NCBI GenBank assembly: GCA_964410665.1
Contig: CAYPIE010000113.1
Coordinates: forward strand, 1 to 17,387
Length of the DNA stretch: 17,387 nucleotides
Source of the DNA: CAYPIE01 sp964410665
GTDB lineage: Bacteria > Planctomycetota > Planctomycetia > Gemmatales > Gemmataceae
Direction of reading: 5' to 3'
In this document: one piece after another, positions 1 to 7,288 of the stretch
Layout: the number at the start of each line of letters is the position of its first letter
How positions within the stretch are numbered: position 1 is the stretch's first letter
Notes under the pieces: model-generated
What the model was told of the DNA's origin: nothing
Seen by the model: the letters and a program-made list of their open reading frames with translations, nothing else
Database searches by the model: none
Made by a program: the position numbers and the translations under genes

Positions 1-3000
1 GTAGGCGGATGCCGCCAGGTGTGCCGGAGGGGTAGCCGAGGAAGCGACGCATCGGGCCGGTGATGCGGTGGAGCAGGTTGCCCTCGACGGCGACGTTACG
101 GATGTGGGACTGGCCGACACTATCAAGGCGGGCCAGCTTGAAGCGGGCACGGTCGTCGTAGGTCACCAAGCTAAGGTCGAAGGTCTCTCTGGCATCGTTG
201 GTTACGCGGATGGCTAGTTGGGGGTCAGCCCCGAGCCGGTCACGGGAGTCGTAGAAGAACTCAAAGTGGATGTCCTCGGGGAAGGAATCGCCCGGCATCG
301 GGTAGGGGTGGTTGGGCAAGGCGGCCTCGATGCGTCGGGTGATGTCGCCCTCGGTGACGCGGAAGACGATGGGGCCTTGGCCATTGCGGACGCCGATGGT
401 GTCGATGGAGTCGGCCTTGATGGTGCCAGGAGTGGCACCGGTGACGGTGAGATTGCCGATATGGCCGTCGATGACCAAATCACCTGTGAGGTCGCCGTCG
501 ATGGTGAGGTCGCCGATCGCCTCGAAATTGACGATGGTATCGCCGTTGAAGTCACCGGTGAAGGTACCGGAGAGGGTGTCCGTCCCGGGCCCGCCGTCGA
601 GTCGGATGACCGTAGGAGTGTCGGCAACGTTGAGCGTCACCGAGTCATCGCCATCGCGAGCATCGACGTTGAGTTGCTCGAGGTTGCTATCGTAAGTGAC
701 CTGCTCGTTGTCAAGGGTGACGCTGGTGTCAGTGACCGTGAGGTCGTCGTTGCCGTCGGTGGCGTTGACGTTACCGACGTCGGTGCCGCTGGCTCCGGAG
801 TCTTGGATAGCGACGGAGCCGTCGTCGTAGCCTTGGAAGGTGATGTCGTAGGTGTCACCGTTGCCCTTGCCGTCGAGGGTGGCTTCGCCGGTCCAGTTGC
901 TAACCGTGAAGGTGTTGGCGGTGTTGCCGCCGTCGAGTTCGGCGACTTCGACGCTGACGAGGCCGACGGAGCCGAAGGAAGCAATGGTCAGGTGGATATC
1001 AGACAGATCGAAGTTGCTGTTGGCCGTTGCCGCGACGGTGTCGGTGCCGCCTCCGCCGTCAAGGGTGATGAGAGTGGGTCCAAGGGGGGATCCGGTATCC
1101 AGGGTGAAGCGGTCGCCGCTGCCGAGGGCGTTGACGTTGAGTTGCTCGAGCTTGTTGTTGTAGGTAACCTGCTCGGAACCGCGGGTGACGGCGGTGTTGG
1201 AGACGGTGAGTTCGTCAGCGCTGCTGGTGGCGTTGACGTTGGCGATATCAGTCGAGGTAGTGCCACCCGAGTCATTGAGGGTGACGGAGCCGGAACCGGA
1301 ACCCTTGAAGGTGACGTTATAGGTGTCGCTTCCCGCTTTGCCATCGAGGGTGGCCTGGCCGGTCCAGTTGCTAACCGTGAAGGTGTTGGCGGCGTTGCCG
1401 CCGCCGAAATCGGCGACCTCGACGCTGGCGAGGCCGACGGAGCCGAAGGAAGCGATGGTCAAGCTGCTATCGGACAGCTCGAAGTCGCTGTTGGCCGTTG
1501 CCGCGACGGTGTCGGTGCCGCCTCCGCCGTCAAGGGTGATGAGAGTGGGTCCAAGGGAGGATCCGGTATCCAGGGTGAAGCGGTCGCCGCTGCCGAGGGC
1601 GTTGACGTTAAGTTGCTCGAGCTTGTTGTTGTAGGTAACCTGCTCGGAGCCGCGGGTGACGGCGGTGTTGGAGACGGTGAGCTCGTTGGCGTTGCCGTTG
1701 GCGTTGACGTTGGCGACATCGGTCGAAGTGGTGCCGCCCGAATCTTCGATACTGACGGAGCCGGAGCCGGAACCGTTGAAAGTAATGTTGTAAGTGTCGC
1801 TGCCTCCCTTGCCGTCGAGGGTGGCCTTGCGGGTCCAGTTGCTGACGGTGAAGGTGTTGCCGCTACTGCCGCCGGTAAGGGTTACGTTGCCCACACTGGT
1901 CCAGGTTACGATAACGTCACTGGCGACACGCAGTTCGTCACCGTCGAGGGTCATGTCCGCGTCCGCGATACTCTCGATCGCATCGCTACCCCCGCCGCCG
2001 TTGAAGTGAATCCCCCCAGGGAGGCTGATGCGCCCGTTGGTGTTGTCGACGATCAGTTTGTCCTTGCCACCCCGCCCGTTCACGGTCAAGGAGTTTGTGT
2101 CGCTGACGTCGTAGGTGGCGATCACCGTCCCGTTCACCTGGACCTGCACCTCGGTGGTGTCCGAGGGGTTGCGGGACAGGATGAAGACGTCAGGGTCGGA
2201 TGTCCCTTCAATCACGGGGTCGGGGGTCAGCGAGTCGGCGATCAGGTCCCAGCCGATGACGTCGAAGGCACGGAGGTCGAGCGGGGTAATCACGCCGAGT
2301 TCGCCACTGCCGGCAGTGGGGTCCATCATGCCGAGCCCGAGGTGGTCCTTCCAGTGGCTGGCTTGCCGGCCGTCGCCGTTGAATGTGCCAGTGGCGAAGG
2401 TGGCGATGCTCGTCGACCCGCCATCGAGGGAGAAGTACTTCACGCGGTTGTCAGCCGCCCAATCGATGGTACCCGCCCCTTCGGCGAAGCTGTCTGTGGA
2501 GAAGCGGTACAGGTCGAGGACACTCATGAATGGGAATTGGTCATCGTTGAATGGCCCGTCGCGACCGGATTGACCATCGTTACCGTCGAGCACATCCACG
2601 CCGCTGACGTAACCGAGGAGGTGACCGATCTCGTGAGCCGCGACGAAGACAAAGTCCGTGGCTCCAGCGGTGATCCCGTCGGAGCGATCGAAGTCAAAGT
2701 TAAAGTTTTGGTTAAATTCGATGCGGCCGTCGACTCCGGTGTCGGTCGCATCGATCAAGCCTAACGCTCGAGCGTTGCCGCGCGGCAAGTGGATGGTGGT
2801 GTTGTTGTCGTTGCCGTCGTCGTCGAGGTACGTACTTGCGTCACCCGGGTTGGTGGGATGGTTGGCGGTCCGGTTGAGGAGCATGTCGACGTCTGCTGCA
2901 GTCGGTATGCTGCCGACTGCGGCAGTATCGTCCGCCGAGGTCGCGTCGTCTACCAGGGCGTCGCGAACTTGCGTGTAGGTGAAGTCCAGGGCGTTGTTGC

Positions 3001-3304
3001 TGGTACTGCCAATGACGTTCGGCTTGAGGTGGCCTACAAACGCGATGTCTACGACCACGGTGACGTCGTCGTCTAAGAAATGCTGCCAGAGGCCGGCGGC
3101 TTCCTCGAACCCATCGATCACGTTCTGCGGAGTGCCGGCATCGGGATTGAAGTCAAATGCCAGGGTCGGCACAGTCCGATCCTCAAGATGCTCACAGCGA
3201 AGTGGTGGATTTCCCAGATTGTCGAGTCCACGTGAGTGTTGATGCTTTGACCGGTCCAAGAAGAACATCCGGTTCAGTGATTCACGGTAGGTGTGGTAAC
3301 GCAT
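1..3304 (-). CDS. Secreted HExxH metalloprotease with beta-repeat tail (partial, 3' end outside window)
   Basis: Open from ATG at 3304 to the window edge, at least 1101 codons with no stop. Residues 38-47 read CEHLEDRTVP, a variant of the planctomycete extracellular LExR motif; there is no classical signal peptide before it. The catalytic motif HEIGHLLGYVSG starts at residue 224 (zinc ligands H224 and H228, base E225). It is followed by SHWKD (about 316-320) and GMMDPT (about 325-330), a Met-turn-like segment, and the domain ends near GWDL at 354. This arrangement resembles the NCBIfam NF038122 metalloprotease family from memory. After residue 355 the protein is rich in G, D, T and N and consists of beta-type repeats of 157 residues, then a different C-terminal stretch (VTYDDRARFKLARLDS) common in planctomycete surface proteins. 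It probably digests extracellular protein or matures surface proteins. The start is fixed by a strong AAGGAG site 6 bases upstream. Confidence 0.85.
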   Translation of the reverse strand, partial: MRYHTYRESLNRMFFLDRSKHQHSRGLDNLGNPPLRCEHLEDRTVPTLAFDFNPDAGTPQNVIDGFEEAAGLWQHFLDDDVTVVVDIAFVGHLKPNVIGSTSNNALDFTYTQVRDALVDDATSADDTAAVGSIPTAADVDMLLNRTANHPTNPGDASTYLDDDGNDNNTTIHLPRGNARALGLIDATDTGVDGRIEFNQNFNFDFDRSDGITAGATDFVFVAAHEIGHLLGYVSGVDVLDGNDGQSGRDGPFNDDQFPFMSVLDLYRFSTDSFAEGAGTIDWAADNRVKYFSLDGGSTSIATFATGTFNGDGRQASHWKDHLGLGMMDPTAGSGELGVITPLDLRAFDVIGWDLIADSLTPDPVIEGTSDPDVFILSRNPSDTTEVQVQVNGTVIATYDVSDTNSLTVNGRGGKDKLIVDNTNGRISLPGGIHFNGGGGSDAIESIADADMTLDGDELRVASDVIVTWTSVGNVTLTGGSSGNTFTVSNWTRKATLDGKGGSDTYNITFNGSGSGSVSIEDSGGTTSTDVANVNANGNANELTVSNTAVTRGSEQVTYNNKLEQLNVNALGSGDRFTLDTGSSLGPTLITLDGGGGTDTVAATANSDFELSDSSLTIASFGSVGLASVEVADFGGGNAANTFTVSNWTGQATLDGKAGSDTYNVTFKGSGSGSVTLNDSGGTTSTDIANVNATSSADELTVSNTAVTRGSEQVTYNNKLEQLNVNALGSGDRFTLDTGSPLGPTLITLDGGGGTDTVAATANSNFDLSDIHLTIASFGSVGLVSVEVAELDGGNTANTFTVSNWTGEATLDGKGNGDTYDITFQGYDDGSVAIQDSGASGTDVGNVNATDGNDDLTVTDTSVTLDNEQVTYDSNLEQLNVDARDGDDSVTLNVADTPTVIRLDGGPGTDTLSGTFTGDFNGDTIVNFEAIGDLTIDGDLTGDLVIDGHIGNLTVTGATPGTIKADSIDTIGVRNGQGPIVFRVTEGDITRRIEAALPNHPYPMPGDSFPEDIHFEFFYDSRDRLGADPQLAIRVTNDARETFDLSLVTYDDRARFKLARLDSVGQSHIRNVAVEGNLLHRITGPMRRFLGYPSGTPGGIRL
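640..1860 (-). repeat. 157-residue (471-bp) tandem repeats in the metalloprotease tail
   Basis: The segment encoding SNWT recurs at 891, 1362 and 1833, exactly 471 bases apart. Each unit reads roughly FTVSNWTGxATLDGKxGSDTY, then a GSGSGSV turn, an ANVNA segment, LTVSNTAVTRGSEQVTY, LEQLNVNALGSGDRFTLDTGS and LITLDGGGGTDTVAA. By eye, 1016-1209 and 1487-1680 differ at only three of 194 positions. The copy nearest 640-890 and the one past 1833 are clearly more diverged. This looks like a recent internal duplication in an older repeat array. Confidence 0.88.
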
Positions 3305-3972
3305 GGCAGACTCCTTCGTAGGGATGCGACATCAAGGATGTTCGCATTCTGGAGCGGTTGGCTCTCGGGCCAGGCTCCTGGACGCGTGACAAATACGGAT
3401 CCCGGACGGTCCTTCGGGAGCGGTGGCCACCGAGCCGGTGTGGTCCCTTCCACGGTTGCTCCTGAACGCGTCCGGGTTAGGTGGTACGCGTGGGAGCAGT
3501 GTCGTCGCGAACGTTCGGTGAGATCGAGAACCCAAGCGATCCAACTGGAAAGGCCTCGAGAACCTCGGCCAAGAGCGCGTAACGCTAGCAGCGGCCCACG
3601 GGCGGGGTCGAGAGGTCATTTCTGGCGGGAGCGGGTGGGATCCCCGTCGAGGTCGGGGCCGATCGCACGCGGAACGGGGGTCGGTGCACATCTCGTCGCG
3701 TACGCCAGGTCCTGAAAGCCCCGGACCGTTCCTAGGCCCCAGGGGGGTCGGCTCGGGAGTGGTAGTGCAACTCCCTCAGAGCATCGGGGTGGACTCCCCA
3801 GGGGGTACGCGATGAAGATAACTTCATTGTGTCACATGAGGCGCACTTCGCTATCGGGGGTTTTCAGCGGTTTCTTGTAGTGGAATTCCTGACGAGTTGT
3901 GGCGAATACAAGGATCTAAATTGTCGCATGATTTGAGCCAAAACGATTGGATTTCCTACAACTTTGGGGATT
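3305..3972. other. Intergenic region with no convincing gene
   Basis: These 668 bases lie upstream of the metalloprotease and downstream of the histidine kinase. Reading frames of about 120-140 codons exist on both strands (3293-3715 and 3332-3691), but they are Arg/Pro/Ser-rich, resemble no family and lack a ribosome site, so I do not call them. The left part (about 3340-3800) is GC-rich; the right part (about 3810-3972) is AT-richer. A small perfect hairpin, ATGAAG-ATAA-CTTCAT, sits at 3812-3827 without a T tract. The metalloprotease promoter must lie in here, but I cannot place it. Confidence 0.6.
3311..3316 (-). promoter_or_regulatory. Ribosome binding site of the metalloprotease
   Basis: On the minus strand AAGGAG lies 6 bases before the ATG at 3304. 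It supports this start over the internal ATG 13 codons later. Confidence 0.75.
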
Positions 3973-5418
3973 TCAAAATCTTTTATCCACGCAAAAGGAA
4001 ACCTCGAATTGACTCCCCACTGCCTCCCGGGATCTGACCGAGATATTACCGCCCAAGGCGGTCACGATCCGGGCGGTGATGCTCAGGCCCAGCCCGGTCC
4101 CAGGGATGCCGCGACGGCGAGCTTCATCGCCTCGAAAGAAGGGATCAAAGATACGTACTTGATCGCGTTCGGGAATGCCCACTCCTTGATCACGGACTTG
4201 GAACACGACCCGATCTCCGTCCCGGTCCAACTGAATGTGCACGGGAGACCCAGGGGGACTGTACTTCAACGCGTTGTCGATGAGGTTGTCGATCGCCTGA
4301 CTTAGCAAGATCGGTTGTGCGAGCACCGGTAGGGCGGTCGATCCGGGAGGCGGTACCTGGAGGTCAGGGTAACGGGGGTGCTCGGACCACGCCTGGGCAA
4401 TCTGCCGGGGGATCCAGTCGGTTAGGTCGATTACCTCCAGACCGGGCAATGGGGCGTCGAGGTCGGCGCGAGCCAGGAACACTAGCGACTCGGAGATCTG
4501 TCGGAGGCGGCCGGCTTGGCGGACGGTCGAGGTGAGCACCCGACGGTACTCCTCCGGGGAGCGTTCACGGCGAAGCGCCACCTCCAACTGACCGAGTATC
4601 GCGGTGAGTGGGGTGCGTAACTGATGCGAGGCTTCGCTGGTGAAGTGACGTTGCCGTTCAAACGACTCTTGCAGGCGGTCGAGCAGGTCGTTGAAAGTCC
4701 CGGCCAGGTTCGATAGTTCATCGCCGCTTGCCGGCACGGGTAGGCGATGGGACAAGTCGTCGGCATGAATCGCGCGGGCGGCCGCCGACATCTGCGTTAC
4801 CGGGATCAGGGCCTGCTGACAGATGCGACGCCCGCTCACGGCTACCCCAAAGCAAACCAACAGCGACACACCTGCCATCGCCCAAGCGAGGTATTTGAGG
4901 CTCTGCTCCATCGGTTGGACGGGGGCAGCGATGACAAAGGTTAGCTCTTGGTAGCATTTCTCCTTCTCTTGTCTGGGCTTGCTGATTGGACCTTCGGTGA
5001 CCGCGGGCTTTTGTCCTGGCTGGGTGAGGCGGCGACGGTAGACCCACCATCGAGATCCTTGCCAGGTCGTGTCCAAACGACCTTCCGGCCTTCGATCGCC
5101 GAGGGTGGCATAGTCCCGAAGCCAGGCGAGGTGCGCGCGAGTCCCATCGACTACCCGTCCTTGGGCATCGAATACTCCCCAACGCAGTGGCGCATTTTGC
5201 TCGCTTGCCCACAGGCGGCGGTCCTGGCGTTCCCATTCGATCCCCTCAGGCTCCACTTCTGCTGCGGCCATTAAGGTGTCGAGGTTGGCCTGTGCCCAAG
5301 CATCGACTTGACGGGTCAGATGCGTGCGCGCCAGCACGTAGAGACTCACCGAGAATACGGCCAAGATCATCGTCAGGGTGCTCAGAAAAAACAGCAATAG
5401 CCGGTTGGTGAGCGTCAT
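3973..5418 (-). CDS. Sensor histidine kinase (HAMP, HisKA, HATPase_c)
   Basis: A 481-residue membrane sensor kinase, last gene of the PepSY-regulator-kinase operon. It begins 30 bases after the regulator gene. Transmembrane segment 1 spans about residues 7-30, a periplasmic region runs to about 172, and transmembrane segment 2 is about 176-196. A HAMP linker (about 197-250) follows, then the dimerisation helix with phospho-acceptor His265 in SEASHQLRTPL. The ATPase domain carries the N box (DNLIDNALKYSPP, 377-389), G1 (DQGVGIP, 410-416), F box (FDPFFRG, 424-430) and G2 (GTGLGL, 440-445), so it should be active. The sensor region has several Trp residues and a strongly basic stretch (about 123-154); I recognise no named sensor fold. 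The architecture is like CusS/QseC-type kinases. The signal is unknown. The ribosome site is weak, so translation may be coupled to the upstream gene. Confidence 0.95.
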   Translation of the reverse strand: MTLTNRLLLFFLSTLTMILAVFSVSLYVLARTHLTRQVDAWAQANLDTLMAAAEVEPEGIEWERQDRRLWASEQNAPLRWGVFDAQGRVVDGTRAHLAWLRDYATLGDRRPEGRLDTTWQGSRWWVYRRRLTQPGQKPAVTEGPISKPRQEKEKCYQELTFVIAAPVQPMEQSLKYLAWAMAGVSLLVCFGVAVSGRRICQQALIPVTQMSAAARAIHADDLSHRLPVPASGDELSNLAGTFNDLLDRLQESFERQRHFTSEASHQLRTPLTAILGQLEVALRRERSPEEYRRVLTSTVRQAGRLRQISESLVFLARADLDAPLPGLEVIDLTDWIPRQIAQAWSEHPRYPDLQVPPPGSTALPVLAQPILLSQAIDNLIDNALKYSPPGSPVHIQLDRDGDRVVFQVRDQGVGIPERDQVRIFDPFFRGDEARRRGIPGTGLGLSITARIVTALGGNISVRSREAVGSQFEVSFCVDKRF

Positions 5419-5448
5419 GGTCGACCTGAAGGGACCCGGGATCGCGGA

Positions 5449-6132
5449 TTAGGCCTGGTCTGTCACCCCAAAGCGATAGCCACGCCCGCGTAGGGTGTGG
5501 ATGAGCCTTGGGCCATGCACCTCGAGTTTTTTCCTTAGTTCCATGATGTGTACCTCAAGGGCATTCGATACCCCGTCATATTGTTCTTCCCAGACCTGCT
5601 CGTAGATCCGAGTCCGAGACAGCACCTGATCGGGGTAACGAAGGAACAAGATAAGAAGGGCATACTCACGGGCGGTCAGCGACAGAGGGTGCCCGGCCCG
5701 CTCGGCTCGCTGGGTGGCCAGGTCGATGGTCACACCCCCATGACGGAGGATCGGGCTGGCCTGTCGTGGTGGCCGGCGTACGCACGCGCGTACGCGCGCC
5801 AGGAGTTCCTCGAAGGCAAACGGTTTACACAAGTAATCGTCCGCGCCGCCGTCGAGGCCGCGGACGCGATCGGAAATGGCATCCCGTGCGGTCAGGAACA
5901 GAACGGGCGTCGTACCGCCGGTTTGCCGAAACCGTTCGAGCAGGTCGAGCCCCTCGACACCGGGCAACCACCAGTCAAGCAGCACCATGTCCCACGACTC
6001 GGTTGAAATCCGGTACCACCCTTGGTGACCATCGGCGGCCCGCTCCACGGTGAAACCTTCCTCGTGGAGTCCACGCATCAGGAAGTCGGCAATCTCATCT
6101 TCATCTTCGATAAGTAAGATGCGTACTCCCAT
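5449..6132 (-). CDS. OmpR-family response regulator
   Basis: A 227-residue transcription factor, partner of the kinase encoded just downstream. The receiver domain (about 1-118) has the acidic cluster EDED at 9-12, phospho-acceptor Asp53 in LLDWWLP, Thr81 and Lys103 in the CKPF motif. The winged-helix DNA-binding domain (about 126-223) shows LSLTAREYALL, the recognition-helix region NALEVHIMELRKKLE and the closing hairpin TLRGRGYRFG. GGAG lies 7 bases before the ATG. The gene starts 24 bases after the PepSY gene, so the three genes are almost certainly co-transcribed. Length and motifs are standard for OmpR/PhoB regulators of the CusR/QseB kind. Targets are unknown; autoregulation of the operon is a fair guess. 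Confidence 0.96.
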   Translation of the reverse strand: MGVRILLIEDEDEIADFLMRGLHEEGFTVERAADGHQGWYRISTESWDMVLLDWWLPGVEGLDLLERFRQTGGTTPVLFLTARDAISDRVRGLDGGADDYLCKPFAFEELLARVRACVRRPPRQASPILRHGGVTIDLATQRAERAGHPLSLTAREYALLILFLRYPDQVLSRTRIYEQVWEEQYDGVSNALEVHIMELRKKLEVHGPRLIHTLRGRGYRFGVTDQA

Positions 6133-6156
6133 GATCGGACTCCGATCGAAGCAGGG

Positions 6157-6918
6157 TCATTCATCGTCATCGTCGTCATCATCATCGTCGTCATCATCAT
6201 CATCATCGTCGTCATCGTCGGTCACGAATTCGACCTCGAGGATCTCTCCCTGAGGGCTCAGTTCCACCTCAAGGGCGCCCCGCTGGTATTTGAGCAGCAC
6301 TTCGTAGACGGTGCCCCCATCCTCTTCTTCGACCTCGACCTCAGCTACGGTCGCTCCGGGGAATACCTTCTTGATGACTTTGGTGACGATTTGGGGTAGC
6401 TCATCGTTGTCGTCCTCATCTTCCTCGTCGGTCTCTTCTTCGACTCCCTTGATGGTACCATCGGGGGTGAGCAGCACTTCGAACACCCGTTTGCCTAGGC
6501 CCACTTCGACTTCGTAATAGGCGACCTTGGGTTCACCCTCATCCATCATGACGATCACCTCGCTGTCCTTGTAGGTCGGGTTGCGGAAGATCGACTTGAG
6601 CGAGCGGTTGACCTCGCCTGGAAGTCGACGTGGGTCGATCTGTTTCTCGACCGTGCGGACCTCGCCGTTGGGGGTGAGGATCACGTCAACGGTCATCCCA
6701 TCGTCTTTGAAGGTGATCTCATAAACGGTTTTACCGCCCTCGTCCTCCTTCGATGCCCCGGTCGGTTTGATGCCTGGGAACTTGGCCTTGAAGCCCTTAG
6801 CCACCGCCCGGGGGAGTTGGTCGAGAGACACCGTCTCTTCCTCTTCGGCCCCGACGGTGATAGCGGACAAGCTCAGCATGGCCAGCGTAGCGGTCATTCG
6901 TAAGGTCAACTGCAGCAT
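6157..6918 (-). CDS. Secreted PepSY-like protein with poly-aspartate C-terminus
   Basis: A 253-residue exported protein heading the two-component operon. I chose the ATG at 6918 because AGGAG lies 6 bases upstream and the sequence then begins with a clear signal peptide (MLQLTLRMTATLAMLSLSAI, followed by TVGAEEEE). An ATG at 7005 in the same frame would put 29 polar, Cys-containing residues in front of it. The mature part holds about three similar units of the type LPxxVxKxxKxxFPG...Y(E)VxxxxxxxxxxVxLxPxGxIxxVE, the pattern of the PepSY-like (PF11396-type) domain. An acidic linker (EEETDEEDEDDND) precedes the third unit. The protein ends in 19 consecutive Asp, one Glu and a stop (6160-6219). 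PepSY-type proteins are periplasmic or envelope-associated and are often encoded beside two-component systems; the ligand here is unknown. Cation binding by the Asp tail is inference. Confidence 0.88.
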   Translation of the reverse strand: MLQLTLRMTATLAMLSLSAITVGAEEEETVSLDQLPRAVAKGFKAKFPGIKPTGASKEDEGGKTVYEITFKDDGMTVDVILTPNGEVRTVEKQIDPRRLPGEVNRSLKSIFRNPTYKDSEVIVMMDEGEPKVAYYEVEVGLGKRVFEVLLTPDGTIKGVEEETDEEDEDDNDELPQIVTKVIKKVFPGATVAEVEVEEEDGGTVYEVLLKYQRGALEVELSPQGEILEVEFVTDDDDDDDDDDDDDDDDDDDE

Positions 6919-6924
6919 CGATAT

Positions 6925-6929
6925 CTCCT
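6925..6929 (-). promoter_or_regulatory. Ribosome binding site of the PepSY-like gene
   Basis: AGGAG on the minus strand, 6 bases before ATG at 6918. It decides the start in favour of the signal-peptide-bearing form. Confidence 0.75.
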
Positions 6930-7070
6930 GGAAAGGATGCGAATTGCGGCAAGCTTCTCTCCCGGAGCAATCTCCTGCCGCGCATGACCGCGAGTTTACC
7001 AGCACCGGCTGAAGCGTGGGTGAGGCGAAGATAAGGTTTTCTTCAGGGAATCGGCAATGCGTCGGTGTAC

Positions 7071-7101
7071 AGTATAAATATTATTGCTTATTAAATAACA
7101 A
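7071..7101 (-). promoter_or_regulatory. Candidate promoter of the PepSY-regulator-kinase operon
   Basis: On the minus strand TATACT (7076-7071) is preceded by TTGTTA (7101-7096) with a 19-base spacer, a little long for a sigma-70-type promoter. Transcription would begin near 7064 and give a leader of about 145 bases. It lies in a 60-base stretch with only six G or C (7071-7130), which contrasts sharply with its surroundings. Seen as a pattern only. Confidence 0.35.
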
Positions 7102-7106
7102 TATTT
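7076..7106. repeat. Imperfect palindrome in the divergent promoter region
   Basis: AAATATT at 7076-7082 is mirrored by AATATTT at 7100-7106, with partial pairing continuing inward (about 12 of 15 positions, centre near 7091). It overlaps the proposed minus-strand promoter, so it could be an operator. AT-rich DNA gives such palindromes by chance fairly easily. Confidence 0.35.
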
Positions 7107-7237
7107 GTAATTAATTTATGTATATAAAATCTTGGTTAAGTTGTTCTGGACTCGAGCCGGTTCCGGACGTGCTGACAGGATTCGGGTGCATCCGGTAGTT
7201 TCCGGTTGTCCCACTCTGCGTCGCGGGCCGCCATTCC

Positions 7238-7246
7238 TGGTATACT
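7238..7246 (+). promoter_or_regulatory. Candidate extended -10 promoter of the S9 peptidase
   Basis: TGGTATACT matches an extended -10 element (TGn-TATAMT type). No good -35 is seen at the proper distance. Transcription would begin near 7253, leaving a leader of about 36 bases with GAGG 7 bases before the ATG at 7289. Confidence 0.42.
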
Positions 7247-7288
7247 CGGGGCCCTACAACCGGGACTTTTCCTTGCTGAGGTTTTTGT

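Noticed and set aside
218..2764. An 848-codon open frame on the plus strand
   Set aside because: It is the exact codon-register antisense of the metalloprotease. Codon bias and the repeats keep it open; its Val/Gly/Asp-rich translation mirrors the GTC/GGC/GAC codons of the real gene, which has clear motifs.
3293..3715. Overlapping frames on both strands (plus 3293-3715, minus 3332-3691)
   Set aside because: Arg/Pro/Ser-rich translations typical of non-coding GC-rich DNA, no ribosome site, no recognisable family; the plus one would also overlap the metalloprotease start.
3812..3827. Hairpin as terminator for the histidine kinase operon
   Set aside because: The stem is only 6 AT-rich base pairs, there is no T tract, and it lies about 150 bases past the stop codon.
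6160..6219. The GAT/GAC run as a simple-sequence error or non-coding microsatellite
   Set aside because: It is in frame, mixes both Asp codons irregularly, and is followed at once by Glu and a stop in a protein with other acidic stretches, so it reads as genuine coding sequence.
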